From: Phaeosaccion multiseriatum
Taxonomy: Eukaryota; Ochrophyta, other classes
Reading direction: 5' to 3'
Assembly: GCA_965112735.1 (NCBI GenBank)
Contig: OZ218955.1
Location: forward strand, 2,914,001-2,978,000
DNA length: 64,000 bases
In this document: in pieces, positions 53,361 to 64,000 of the stretch
Layout of the letters: each line of letters starts with the position of its first letter
Numbering within the stretch: position 1 is the stretch's first letter
The notes under the pieces: generated by a model
Told to the model about the DNA's origin: nothing
Seen by the model: only the letters and a program-made list of their open reading frames with translations
Databases searched by the model: none
Translations under genes and position numbers: made by a program

Positions 53361-56300
53361 ATGGAGTTTTCCTCTATCGTGATAGTAATGTCTCTCCTGC
53401 TCAAGCTCGGGCTCCTAGCTCTGCTTCCGATGCTGGCAGTTCTGGGGCAGGAGCTCGGAGGGACGGAAGAACCGATGTCAGAAACGGTAGCCCTTTCTCC
53501 GACCTCATGTGATGATCTGTCCGGCTACTCACAACAGAGGGTACGTGAGTCTTGACTGCTTCCTCTCTCCCTTCTTCTCTCTATATAATCGTTCTCTGTC
53601 TCCGCTCTCGCTCTCTCCCAATCCCTTCATCTCTTTTCCGCTCTCCCTCCCTTTCGTCCGCTCTCTCCCTCCTCCCCCTTTCTCCCCTCTTTCTCGCGCG
53701 ATGTTGACTTGCGCAGACCATAAACTTGGAAGTAGACATTAGGTGGGTACGGCTTCTCTGTGGGCCCGGAAGCAGCTGACTAAGCAGAAAGGGCCAAGGA
53801 GTGCGAGAGGGGGGAGTGACGAGGGGAGGGGAAGAGGAGTTGGAGCGAGGAGTGGTATCAGTGGTCGCGACATGCAGCAAGCGGCCTGGCTGGCTTGTCC
53901 TTTCGCCCTTCCGTTTCGGTGCACTCTTTCGCTTGACTTGGCTGGCTGCGCTATCGAGCCCACTCCCCCATTCCCGCATAACCTCCCTTTCGGACTGACT
54001 GACTGACTGACTGACTGACTGACTGACGGCTCTTTTCCGCGCTGCCCTCCTGCAGCTGCCCTTCGGTCGTGACGGTGGCGGTGTCGTCGCCCGCGGAGGT
54101 GGTTGTGAGTGCCACCGCCGTCACTCTGGAGAGAATCCGATTCGAGGTGTACGAGTCGTCCTCGCTAAACTTCACAGGCCTCGGAGCTCTTACCCTGGTG
54201 AGATGTACGCAGCAGCAGCAGCAGCTGCATAGCTGTATGCATGTCGCGGTCTGCGGTGAAGGCCATTGAAGCCAAAGCTCTGCATCTCAAGCAACCGATT
54301 GCCCCTCACGACTCTCTCTCCTCTTGAAAGGTCCTCTTCTCTCTATTGTCGCTGCCTCTTACAAGTCCGTTCTCTCTCTCCTTCGCGTGTGCGCGTTGCT
54401 GCGGTGTTGCCAGTCACCCGACCGGCTCACTCGACTCCACCCTCGTCTCTGCTTCCCTACACTCGCCATGTCTGACGTCTGACTCTGCCTCTCTCTCACA
54501 TCTGTGACACATATGTATACCATTCTCCCGCGCAATCGCAAAGGACGGGCGGGGAGCTCCCTCCTCATCAGGGGCCCTGTTTTCCTCCAGCCCCGAGGGG
54601 GTGCGCTTCACTAACCTTGGTGGCACCACCTTCACCAACTGGAGGGGCTCCACCGGTGCATGCATGAGCCTACTCACCGGGGCAGTGGTCATCTTCAACA
54701 GCAAGAGCCGTTTCCAGACCTCGCGCGCCCTCACCAACGGTGGTTGCGTGTACCTGTATCAGGGGCGCCTCGTGTTTAATGCGGAGACAACCTTCTCGGA
54801 TTGCGAAGCCCCTGCGGTACGTAGCGAAGGCACACGTTGCAAGACCGAGGCAAAGCTGTAAGGTTCTACGGTTACGGTTAGGCTATACGCTTTTCCCCCA
54901 TGACGTCTGCCTCTCTTTCTCTGCCTCACTCCACCCCCTGCCTGCTTGTCTGTTACACGCTGTCTCAGTTCGGAGGTGGCCTCTACGCGCAGCAGGCAGA
55001 CGTGGACTTCAACAACTCCACCCTCTTCCTCAGCAATCAAGCTTCCTCGGTAGGTGGGGCTGGGAGTGTCGGTGTGGCAGTGGCTGAGTGACTCTTGCGC
55101 TTCTCTACTCGTGGCCTCACCTCTGCCCTATGACTCTGAAGCCCTCTTACCTCTCGCTCTGCCTGTTGCTCACCCTCCCCTCCAACCCATCCCCTCCCGG
55201 CACCCACCCACCTCACCCACCCACCCACCCACCCAACCCACCTCACCCACCAAGGGCGGCGGAGCGCTATACACGACCGGCTCTACGGTGCGCGTGCCCG
55301 GAGAGACAAGCTTCGTATCCAACTCCGTCACCTCAGGTGGGGGAGGAGCGGTGCTCAATGTTAACTCAGACGTTGACTTCACAGGACGAGTGTCCTTCAT
55401 TGCAAACAACGCCTCTCTGGTAAGTGTTGAAGTTGAAGTCGAAGTGAGGGGCTCGCTGCAGGAGCAAGGCTGGGCTTGACTGGGCTGACGGCAAAGCAAG
55501 GGGGCTGACTGATAGCACTGCCTTGGCTGGCTAGATGACTTATTAAACCTCGTTCACGCGTTTTGAGCTCGTGGCCTGGAAAGCCTCCTTCTCTTTCTTT
55601 TCAGTTGGTTTGGTTACGAGTATGTTCCACTGTCGCTACTCGCAACCAGCTGCTACTATGCTGACTCACGTACCCCCGTTCCCCTCTCCTCTCTATTATT
55701 GCATCGGATGGTACCCTATGGTACAGAATGGAGGGGCTGTCTTTAACGTTAATTCAGCGGGCATGACCTTCGCCAGAGATGCACTGTTTATCACCAACGT
55801 CGCTGCTGGGGTGAGTCGCCTGGACTAAGTAGGATGAAGTGACTACTTACGTAAGGTCATACGTGGCTATGGCTCTCCTCTCCAGGGGGGTGAGGCCCCT
55901 TTCCAAGGGGGTGTGCCCTGGAAGGGGGGGGGTGCAGAGGGCCAGAAGAATGCCCTTCCACCCCTTCACACACACCATCTCAAAACCACCTCTTCACTCT
56001 CGTTGTGTGTCGTTGTTGTACGGTGGAGCTCGGAAACAAGCGAAGCTGTAGGGGCCGCCTCACTCACTTGGCTTATTGCTTATTGCTCGCTTTTCTTCTC
56101 CTCCTTCCTCGGCCTCGTTCCACATGGCCTCATGCCCGGGGCTCTTTTTTGCTATAGCTGGGAGGCGGGATGTACAATGCCAATGGCACTCAGTCGAGCA
56201 CAGTTGCTTTCAACGGAGCGGCGGTGCCTTCCTTCTACGGCAACGAAGCTACGGTAAGTGTACAGTCAGTCAGTCGGTCGGTCAGTCAGTCAGTCAGTCA

Positions 56301-57655
56301 GTTCGAAGTCAGTCAGTCGTCAGTCATTCAGCCAGTCAGTCATTCAGTCCGTCAGTCCGTCAGTCAGCGTCAGTCCGTCAGGAAGTCGTCAAGTCAGGAA
56401 GTCGATCGCTGTGTCGGTCAAGTGGAGTGCATCAATAGCGGAATGTGAAGGGCGGGTTCGGCTGCGAGACAAAGGCTGAGCGAGCGTCACGACAGCCGAG
56501 CGAGAGCAGCGACTGGATACTGGAGGGTGCAGAGCGAAGAGAAGACGAGACGAAGAGACGGCGCCAGGCTGATTGGTGGAACGCTTGAACAGCAGTTGCT
56601 TCAAGCGAGGGAGGGCCTGCCCTTGGGGTGGTGGGGGCGGCATGGACATCGGCAGCTGCCGCCTTTGTCGCGACTGCTCCGCCCCCCCGGCGGTCCGCAC
56701 GACGACAAAGGCGACGGCGGCCGAAGCCAATGACCTGTCCCCATGGTAAGCACCCACGCACTCACGCACTCACGCACTCACGCACTCACGCACTCACTAC
56801 TGGGTGAGGGGAGAGGAGGCTGCTCAATCTTCAATCTTCATCTCTCTCTCTCTCTCTTTGTGTGCTCCGAGAGAACCATGGTCTCTTCCACTCGCACGCT
56901 TACGTGCTTCTGCGTGGTCTTATAACAACCCACCTCCGTCGGGATAGCCTACCCTCTCCCCACTCAGGATAGACAACCAACTACTCACCCCACGCCCCCC
57001 TCTCTCGCCCCCATCGTCGCCCTCTTCTTGCCTGACTCTGCTCTACCACCTCCAATACCACAGGACGGCAACGAAGACAGCAGCACCTCCTCCTCCTCCT
57101 CCGTATACGCCGAGGACAACAGCGTCAGCATCGGTCGCACATGCCTCTACCTTGCCGGCGACGTGGAGCCCCTTGACCAACCGAACCAGGAGGAGGGTTT
57201 CCGGGGAGTCGTTTCGTCCGAGCCGCCCCTCTGCTTCGTCGGAGCGGGGGCTGCTACTTCCTCCCCCTCGACTCCTCCACGTCCACGTCCAAGTCCCCCT
57301 CGTCCGTCGCCATCTGTAGGGAGGCCTCCCCGTGGAGCACCACCACCAGCACCACCCGCACCGCCGGTACCACGGGTGGGAGGAGGAGGAGGAGGAGGAG
57401 GAGGAGGAGGAGGAGGGCCGCAGCTTCCGCCGCAGGATGACGCACAAGAGGCAGTCGCCACCCCCCCACCCTCCCCCACGACTGAGGAGGCTTTCGACTC
57501 GGCCCCTGAGGTGGACGCCAATCCAGGCACAGATGGCAATGACACCTCCTGTGCCCGTGCCACACTGCCTCCTCTTTGTCAGAGGAGGTGGAAGGGGAAT
57601 CGGAGGAGGGGGAAGGGGAAGTCTTCTTCATCTTCCTCTTCTTCTTCTTCTTCTT

Positions 57656-57686
<31 letters not shown>

Positions 57687-57801
57687 TGCGGCCATGCTGA
57701 TGTGGGAGGAGTGGTGGTGCGACTGTGACTGGAGGTGGGGGCTCCACGTTTTCTTCTCGCTTCTGATGATGAGCGGGTGGGGGTGGAGGAGAGCAATTTA
57801 G
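53361..57801 (+). CDS. Secreted beta-helix-like repeat protein (Pmp-type repeats)
   Basis: Signal peptide exon 53361-53540 (VIVMSLLLKLGLLALLPML), then 53717-53742, 54056-54204, 54572-54816, 54969-55049, 55255-55419, 55727-55810, 56158-56253 and 57064-57801. Repeats of the GGG.Y....v.f...t.F..N.A type fill it: FGGGLYAQQADVDFNNST, GGGALYTTGSTV, GGGGAVLNVNSDVDFTG, NGGAVFNVNSAGMTF, LGGGMYNANGTQ. This is the pattern of polymorphic-membrane-protein and similar parallel beta-helix surface proteins. The four central repeat exons are phase 0 at both ends. The join 54204/54572 is chosen only to keep phase, and another repeat-like exon may lie near 56600-56743 (GGGGMDIGSCRLC). The last exon has Pro, Gly and Ser runs and an uncertain end. 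Cell-surface or wall role is inferred. Confidence 0.55.
57615..57688 (+). repeat. (CTT)n triplet tract
   Basis: Pure TCT/CTT run encoding poly-Ser in the last exon proposed for the beta-helix gene. Confidence 0.9.
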
Positions 57802-58078
57802 GAAGGAAGGAAGGAAGGAAGACTGCAAAAGGGCTTCCTGTAGAGGTGTTTGATGGCCGGGGCCTGCGCTTGGGCCTGGGCATGCGGGGGGGGGGGGCTA
57901 GCCCTGGGCGCAGGCATGCTCCTACGCACGGGAGGTACGACGCAGCTGCGCGGCCTCTACTCTACCCATCTGAGTCAGGTGGAGGGAGCCATCGAGAGGA
58001 GTACATGAAGGCAAGCAAGCCGCTGTCGACAGCGCAGCCCAGGGGCGATCAGCACAGCGAGCAGCAGAAACGACGCAC

Positions 58079-58140
58079 CTGACACCTGACACCTGACACC
58101 TGACACCTGACACCTGACACCTGACACCTGACACCTGACG
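58079..58140 (+). repeat. 7-bp minisatellite GACACCT
   Basis: About eight to nine perfect GACACCT units ending at GACGCCT. Confidence 0.95.
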
Positions 58141-58391
58141 CCTCATGTCTCTTGTCACAATGAACCAACGCCCTTGCTTCTTTGTGCTTGTTTGCCCCCA
58201 CCTCCACCTCGACCGATCAATCCTTCTCACTCCTCACTTCTCACTACTCCCTACCCCTTACCCACTACCCACTGCTCACTAATGTCACTCGTCCGACTCG
58301 CATCATCACCCGCCCCCGTTCCGCAACCCTTCCGAACCCTACACGCCCGACACACCCCTACGCCCCATGCTCTTGTGATGTCAACAAACAG

Positions 58392-58538
58392 GCGGGTGGA
58401 AGTATATGGGCTATCCCCACCCGTGGCCAGAACGCTTCAGTGACAGTTTCAGCGTGTGTGTACCTTGCAGAGGGCGCTCTCGCAGATTCGGCACAGGATT
58501 TTGCCCTGGGAATGGGCACCCTCGTCCGGTGCACATGA
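58392..58538 (+). other. Possible further exon of the beta-helix gene
   Basis: Preceded by AACAAACAG acceptor-like sequence. Reads AGGSIWAIPTRGQNASVTVS and then CVYLAEGALADSAQDF, closely like NSVSIGRTCLYLAGDVEPL in the exon at 57064. It runs to a TGA, or to a CCGGTGCAC donor-like site near 58528. I could not find an in-phase donor to join it. Confidence 0.4.
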
Positions 58539-60110
58539 GAGTTCGCGGAGGGGTGGAGGGGAGATGGCAGTGGATGGAAGAGGCGGGAGGGGTGGGTTGG
58601 GATGGGGCGGGATGGCAGCGGATGGGATGGGATGGGATGGGATGGTCCCGCGGCAGCAGCCCTGGGGGGCGGCCCAGAGGGTTCGAAGGATTGTGCCTTC
58701 TTCCTCCCTCCTCCACTGTTTGCTGCGCTTGGCCAACAAGACAAGGCACATAAATGTATGTAATCTTAAATCAGTACTGAAGTGGCTCAAGCTCAACCCA
58801 TCGGCGTGGCGAGTAAAGAGAGGGAGAGACAGACAGAGAGACAGACAGAGAGAGAGAGAGAGGCAAGAGAGAAATAGAGAGAGACAGGGAGAGACGTCCA
58901 CCCAATAAATAGCAGGGCTGCCGTCTGCCCTCCATCACTCCCTGTCCCCTCGGGGCACTGCCTTGACAATACCATGAGCCGCCCTCTCTCGCCCTGCTGC
59001 AGCACTCCCATCCACTGCCATCCTCCCATCCTCAGCGTGCGAGAGCAGCGCTGAGCAGAGCCAAAGAGAGAGGCATAAATAAGGGCCCTCCGCTCTCCCA
59101 TCCACTGCCATCTGCCAGGGGAAGTCCACAAACCACTCACGATGGCCCCCTCACGAGAGCCAAGCACCTCTACACGCCAAAAGGAGGCCAGGAGCCCCCC
59201 CCCCTCTCCCTTCCCCTCTCCCTCCGTCGCATGTGCTCGACCTGGCTGTAGGGCGCCAAGTCGCTCTCCTCTGTAGGCAGGCGGATTCCTTGACTGCGGC
59301 GGAAAAGGCGCGCACAAGCTAGCTCACGCACGCACGCACGCACAATCACTCAACATCGTCGCGGTACACCCCGAAGCCTATTCAGCGGCCGGAGCAAGTA
59401 CAAGCGCAGCAAACCAGCAGGGGCTCTCTCCTGCAAGGCCTCGCAGAGAGAGGGCAGCGTAAGACGACAGCGGCAGCCAATCCGCTCCGCTCTCACCACT
59501 CCGCCGCACCCCTCACCATCCACTGCCATCCGCTCGCGTTCTCTCTCTTATTCAACAGCCACGCCGGCTACGCCCTGTCGACCGCCCGAGACTGGGAGAC
59601 GTGTGGGTGCGTGGGTGGCGAGTCGCAGAGGCAAGGCCCAACAAAAGAGCGGAGAGAGGCGTTTCGGGGTGCAACTGTCGCTCACGCACCCACACCAACG
59701 CCACATCCAACGCAACGTATCGCATCCATTCTCCATTGTCGACACAAAGGCTTCACAGAGGGCAGACGGCCCACCTCTCTTCCTGAGCGTCGTTGGGGGC
59801 TGAAACCCGATACCCAATACCGGATACTCGATACCCAGAAGGAGCCCGCCCGCCTGGGCTGTCTGCCTCTTGTCTCCTGCTCTTTGCTCGTCCGTCGCTC
59901 AGCCGCCATGTGCGCACAGCGAGCTTCTCAACTGAGACAACTCACGTATGCACACGCGCACACACACACGCACGCTCACGCACGCACACACACGGCGCGA
60001 GGGTCCTTCGGGCGCCGAGTGGAGCAGCGCAAAGGGACCAGCACAATCGCTTTGGCATGCCCGTGTGCTTCTCACATGCCCGTGTGCTTCTCACATGCCC
60101 GTGTGCGTTC
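58539..60110. other. Convergent intergenic region
   Basis: Between the beta-helix gene and the SAT-like gene. Holds five copies of the noncoding motif GGATGGCAGTGGATGG (58563, 58611, 59008, 59098, 59516) and a small ATACCCAATACC repeat (59810-59842). No gene supported. Confidence 0.5.
59008..59023 (-). repeat. Dispersed motif 2, GGATGGCAGTGGATGG family (representative copy)
   Basis: Copies at about 16378, 25997, 38653 (inverse), 45788 (inverse), 58563, 58611, 59008 (inverse), 59098 (inverse), 59516 (inverse) and 63277, plus a related CCATCCACTACCATCC at 26298. All lie in introns or between genes. Confidence 0.8.
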
Positions 60111-60124
60111 TCACATGCCCGTGT
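60056..60124 (+). repeat. ~19-bp tandem repeat over the SAT-like stop codon
   Basis: Three to four copies of ATGCCCGTGTGCTTCTCAC; the stop codon of the SAT-like gene (TCA at 60111-60113) is part of one unit. Confidence 0.9.
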
Positions 60125-60970
60125 ACAGAACGTTTCGGTAACTGGTTTTGATGAGCCGCTGGTTCTCGCTCTTCTCATCTTCCTCTTCCCCTGTCTCTTC
60201 CTCGTCCCCTGCTCCACGCAATACCCCTGCTGCGCCCTCTTCTTGCTGCTTCTCTTGCTGCTGCTCCTCCTCCTCCTTCGCGTCCCCAGAGCCTGTTGTC
60301 GAGCCAACACTCACACTCGCACTCGAACCTTCTTTCCCAAGCGTGGAGGAGGAGGAGGAGGAGGAGGAGGAGGAGGAGGAGGAGGAGGATGCCCCATCTG
60401 CCCAACCTGCCTCCACCCCTGCTGCCTTGAATAGGCCCTTTGCCTCCTCGCTCTCCAAGCAACATACGAAGTAGCCGCGTGTCTTGCTGGGCACCCCGCT
60501 GTTGGTCGAGTACGGAGGGATGGGCTTGACCACGACCGACCCCGCCTCGATGCGGCTCCCCTCCCCCACCACGATGTTGCCCAGCACTGAGCAGCCCGAC
60601 CCGAGCAGCACTCCGTTGTGCACCTTACAGTACAGTTACAGTTACAGTTACAGTTACAGTACGTTTACAGTCAAAGCACATGGTACAAACGCAAAAACAA
60701 AACACTGCCAATCAGCGCATAGAAGTAGTAGTACGGAATACGGAGTCTGGAGCATGGATGAACGTATTCAGGGCACTTTAGGTGACGTAGGGCAGTTGGT
60801 TGTCCACCAATGCAACTGAAGTAGGGCAGTTGGTTGTCCACCAATACAAGTATGAGGGGGGATGTTCTTGGTTCCTAGGACTCTCCAAGGACTCCAACTG
60901 TTTCACGGGTGACAACAATCCCCTCCCCCCGACCACATCATGAAGAGAATAGAGAGAACAGCAGCAGCAC

Positions 60971-61010
<40 letters not shown>

Positions 61011-61247
61011 TGGTGATACAGCAGCACAGCACCGCTCTTCGCGCCCCCCCCTGTCCACCTGACCACTCACCTTGGGGTGCCTGTCGCCCCTCTCCTTGCC
61101 CGTGCCTCCCAAGGTCACTCCCTGGAGGATGCACACGTCGTCGCCAACCACGGCCGTTTCACCAATGACCATATCGCACCCGCTGGCCATGTACACACCC
61201 GATCCGATCAGGGCCCCGGGGTGAACGTCGGCGGCGCAGAGCTGTGT

Positions 61248-61293
<46 letters not shown>

Positions 61294-62535
61294 TTGGAGG
61301 GTTGGATTGGGGGTGAGGGGTGGGGGGCGGGGGTGGTGATGGGTCAGGGATTATGGTCGCTCTCCGCCCTCCTCCGTTGCCCTCTCTGTTTCTCCCTTCT
61401 CTCCGCTCTCAACTCTCTTTGTCCTTTCTCACCTCCTCTCCTCCTCCTCCTCCTCCTCCTCCTCCTCCCTCCCTCCCTCCCTCCCTCTCTCTCCCTTCCT
61501 CCCCCTCTGTCCCTTTCTCTCTCTCCCTCCCCCCCTCCCTCTCCGTCCCAGCCCACGTGCTTTGCCTGTGTGCCCTCCTTGCCTCACTCAGTGTGCCCTC
61601 CTGCCTCACTCACTCACCTCCGACACAACACTCTGCAGATACCTCGCAAGCTCGGTCCGATCCTTCTGCCAGAGCCAATGGCTTAGGCGATGGGCGGCGA
61701 GAGTCACAAACCCCTTGTGGAACAGGAGCACTGAATGGAACAGTTGGTGAAACAAGCAGCGGTAGCAGCAGCAGCAGCAGAAGAAGAAGCGACAGGCAGG
61801 ATTAGGAGCAGGGGCAGGAGTAGGGATGTAAGAACAGCAGCAGGAGGTGAGGGGAGGAGGTTTGGGGGCAGGGCAGCACGAGGGGCAAGAAAGAGGACGA
61901 CTTGAGGAAGCGTAATGCGGCAGGCGTGAGGGGGAAGGAAAGCACCACAGACAGGATGCGAGGCTAAGCTTTCCCATGACGCGCCGGCCGAAAGGAATGT
62001 GCGCCTGTTGGTAGTCTAGGCAGGCATCGAACCTGTGAGTGCGTCGGGGATGGCCACGTCTCTGGTGGCTGCGGCGATGAGATCCTCCGCCACTGTGAGC
62101 AGCAGGTCGGGCTGCTCTTGGAACATCTGTGTTTTCCACCCATCCACAGAGATGGGGGGGCAAAGGCAGGGGATATGGGGAAGGGGGAGAGGGAGTAGGG
62201 GAGATGAGAACAAGAGACGAAGGAGGTTAGAGGGAGGAGGGGGGGGGGGGAGCGAGAGAGGGAGAGAGAGAGAGGGTAAGCGATGGTGGGTGGTATTGCG
62301 TGGATGTTGAGGACACTAAGCAACATACATCTGAGGCCAATTCGCTGAGCTCGGAGGGCATGATGGCCGGAGTGCCGAGCTTGTTGGAGAGTGCCACCTG
62401 GATGGCTTCGGCAAGGGACGGCTGAGACAGCACGGCCCCGTGGACGAGAGAGGACACCTTCGTGGGGAGGGGGGGGGGAGGGAGGGAGGCAGAGAGAGGG
62501 AGGCAGGGAGGCAGGGAGATGGGTAGTGTGTGTGT

Positions 62536-62597
<62 letters not shown>

Positions 62598-63163
62598 AAG
62601 AAAGGGAGGGAGGACAGCAACTTTGTGCATAGAATATACCAGAGTCCAGTCAGAGAAACGTAGAACAAATGCAAGGCAAAGCAGAGAAGGACACACGGAC
62701 ACACGCCGCGCCTTCGTAGCTCACACACCTGCGGGTCTTGGCCCGCCGCAATGGTGGCCTCGAACTGCAGTAAGTCCCACAGTGGGTCATCGCTGTGGTG
62801 CAGCAGCTCCACGAGATCCGTCACGCTCTGCACGTCCCCCACCTCCATCTCAACGTCGACCTCCTTCTCCTCCTCCTTGGTCTTCTCTTGCTTGGGCTGC
62901 TGCTGCTCCTTCTCGATCCGTGTTTCTTTTAGAGGAGAGCCGAGAGGGAAAGAGCGCAGGACGGACCGAGGAGTGGTCGTATGGCTGCGGCTGACGGTAG
63001 AGCATGTCTGCTGGCGTCCAGTGCTGATTCTGGCATACCCTGATGCACGGCTGACTGAGGGATTGGGTGCGAAGGCGAGAGCAAAGCCATTCTCATCACT
63101 CCTGCTCCTCCAGCCCCCAAGAAGCAGAGGAAGAAGAAGCACAACTTGGTACATACCCATCAT
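60111..63163 (-). CDS. SAT: Serine acetyltransferase-like protein, plastid-targeted, altered active site
   Basis: Six phase-consistent exons on the minus strand, 63163-62729, 62457-62329, 62126-62033, 61730-61618, 61241-61071 and 60623-60111, giving 484 residues. SAT acetylates serine to O-acetylserine, the first step of cysteine synthesis. The leader has a signal peptide (YQVVLLLPLLLGGW) and LAFAP, an ASAFAP motif. SAT N-terminal helices follow (PLWDLLQFEATIAAGQDPQ, SSLVHGAVLSQPSLAEAIQ), then LFHKGFVTLAAHRLSHWLW and ARYLQSVVSE. The left-handed beta-helix has ADVHPGALIGSG, VIGETAVVGDD, LQGVTLGGTGKERGDRHPK and GSRIEAGSVVVK. The usual LDHATG between IGSG and VIGETA is instead MASGCD, so the catalytic His and its neighbouring Asp are missing. 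A poly-Ser/Glu tail of about 100 residues follows the helix. Confidence 0.9.
60627..60663 (+). repeat. (AGTTAC)n hexamer next to SAT-like exon 6
   Basis: Five or so GTTACA units directly upstream (coding sense) of the exon 6 acceptor at 60624. Confidence 0.9.
61242..61292 (-). repeat. (CA)n before the 3' splice site of SAT-like intron 4
   Basis: On the coding strand a CA repeat leads straight into the ACACAG acceptor of exon 5. Confidence 0.85.
62536..62605 (-). repeat. (CT)n in SAT-like intron 1
   Basis: Plus-strand (GA)n, pyrimidine on the coding strand, inside intron 62458-62728. Confidence 0.9.
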
Positions 63164-63522
63164 CTCCCCTCAAGCATTTGCAGATAAAGTCAAGGAAGAG
63201 ACAACGAGAGAGAGAGAGAGAGAGAGAAGAGAGAGGAAGAGAGTGGGAGGATGAGGGACGGGAGGGAGGCTCCAGAGGATGGCAGCGGATGGCGCTTCAT
63301 CCGCCCGTCCATCTCTCTCCTCTTCACATCCTTCTCCCTTCTTGTGTGCTGCTTGTAAGGAGCCTTCTATGTCTCTCAGTGCTGAGGAGAGGATAGTCTA
63401 ACAAGACAGAGCCACAAGCGGCGCTCGAGCGGGGTCTTCTCCATCAAAAGCGCGGGCTTTAGCGAGGGTCTCAGGGGATCTGCCTGCCTGTGCTTGTGCT
63501 GCAGCTGCTGCTGCTTTCTGGA
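63164..63522. other. Divergent intergenic region, SAT-like / PSI-like genes
   Basis: GA-repeat at 63210-63230 and one noncoding-motif copy at 63277-63292. No core promoter element identified. Confidence 0.4.
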
Positions 63523-63869
63523 ATGGCACGGGAGAAGAAGCGTGGTAAGGAGCGTAGCAGCTGGACCCGAGATGACCTACCACTAATAGAGGAGAGGGAG
63601 GAGGAGGTGGTGGAGATCGAGATGGAGCAGCTCTCGGGCTATGACCAAGATCAACCAGCGGGTGGGGAGGAGGGGGGGGGTCAGGAGGAGGACGAGGTGC
63701 GCCTGGAGACAGAAGACCTACCCTTTCTCCTTCGGAATGTGACATGCAGTCAGTGGCGGTCGTGCACCTCCTGCGTCGCGCTGAGATGGGACGGTAATGA
63801 TAATGATCGCCACGAAGGAGAGGAGGGGGGAGAGGGGAGGCAGGGCAAGGTATCACTACACGGAGGACC

Positions 63870-63908
<39 letters not shown>

Positions 63909-64000
63909 GTACGAAGACTCCACCCCGCTCTGCCGATGGTGCACCAACCCGGTGAACGATGCCTTCTCCGTGTGCGTGCCCCGAGGAGACAAGGACGGCG
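63523..64000 (+). CDS. PSI-like cysteine-rich protein, 5' part (partial)
   Basis: Open from ATG 63523 to the right edge. After a charged Glu-rich start, residues 75-159 carry CSQWRSCTSC, a (CAG)n-encoded Gln run of about a dozen, then LCRWCTNPVNDAF and SVCVP. Cys spacing SC-x2-C ... C-x2-C ... C resembles a PSI (plexin-semaphorin-integrin) module, usual in extracellular proteins, with the Gln run inserted inside it. The frame upstream of the ATG is also open and hydrophobic (PVLVLQLLLLSG), so the true start may be earlier, with a signal peptide. Family call is tentative. Confidence 0.45.

Noticed and set aside
60789-60850. Two GGGCAGTTGGTTGTCCACCA strings as motif 1 copies
   Set aside because: They share only CAGTTGGT and are better explained as a local tandem duplication of about 36 bp.
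62015-62040. tRNA-like GGCATCGAACCTG string
   Set aside because: It lacks paired arms for a cloverleaf and coincides with the exon 3 donor of the SAT-like gene. I found no tRNA or rRNA gene in the window.

Overview
The window looks like nuclear DNA of a photosynthetic stramenopile (heterokont) alga. Genes are spliced with GT-AG introns. Two metabolic enzymes, a class I fructose-bisphosphate aldolase and a serine acetyltransferase-like protein, begin with a signal peptide followed by an ASAFAP-like motif (SCAF, LAFAP), the bipartite targeting pattern of red-derived complex plastids. A third gene, a trigger-factor-like protein, has a similar leader (SCF). Introns and intergenic DNA are unusually rich in microsatellites ((CA)n, (CT)n, (CCT)n, (CCCT)n) and several proteins carry very long homopolymers. 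A Nannochloropsis/Microchloropsis-like eustigmatophyte is my best guess, but that is inference only.

Layout. Plastid class I aldolase (-, runs off the left edge, 5' part only); SMYD-like SET methyltransferase (+, 1784-5247); secreted PA-domain protein (-, 5797-11599); PP4R3/SMEK phosphatase regulatory subunit (+, 12997-19764); Zn2Cys6 transcription factor with huge poly-Q and poly-G tracts (+, 20350-24786); plastid trigger-factor-like protein (-, 25792-28370); C2-domain protein (-, 28562-31143); candidate MITE A; ankyrin protein (-, 32883-34346); intronless single-pass membrane protein (-, 34603-36861); candidate MITE B with a (CCCT)n core; signal-peptide JmjC protein (-, 39386-41639); SPX-MFS phosphate transporter with 16 exons (-, 42413-49635); candidate MITE C; a cluster of one intact and two broken copies of an unrecognised C-x2-C/H-x2-C family (-, 50625-53348); secreted beta-helix-like repeat protein (+, from 53361); plastid serine acetyltransferase-like protein with an altered active site (-, 60111-63163); start of a PSI-like cysteine-rich protein (+, 63523 to right edge). 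No operon-like functional grouping is evident; these are independent eukaryotic genes. Exon joins were checked by hand for reading-frame phase, and nearly all proposed joins are phase-consistent.

The most unusual signal is not a gene. A short sequence, consensus GCAGTTGGTGATACAGC, recurs about 20 times on both strands, in exons of unrelated genes (read as AVGDTA in one frame and QLVIQ in another), in introns, in 5' leaders and between genes, usually next to CAG/CTG triplets. A second short sequence, GGATGGCAGTGGATGG, recurs about ten times only in noncoding DNA. Three inverted-repeat elements, a serine acetyltransferase that has lost the usual catalytic Asp-His pair, and introns whose two ends are complementary GU- and CA-rich tracts are the other main points.
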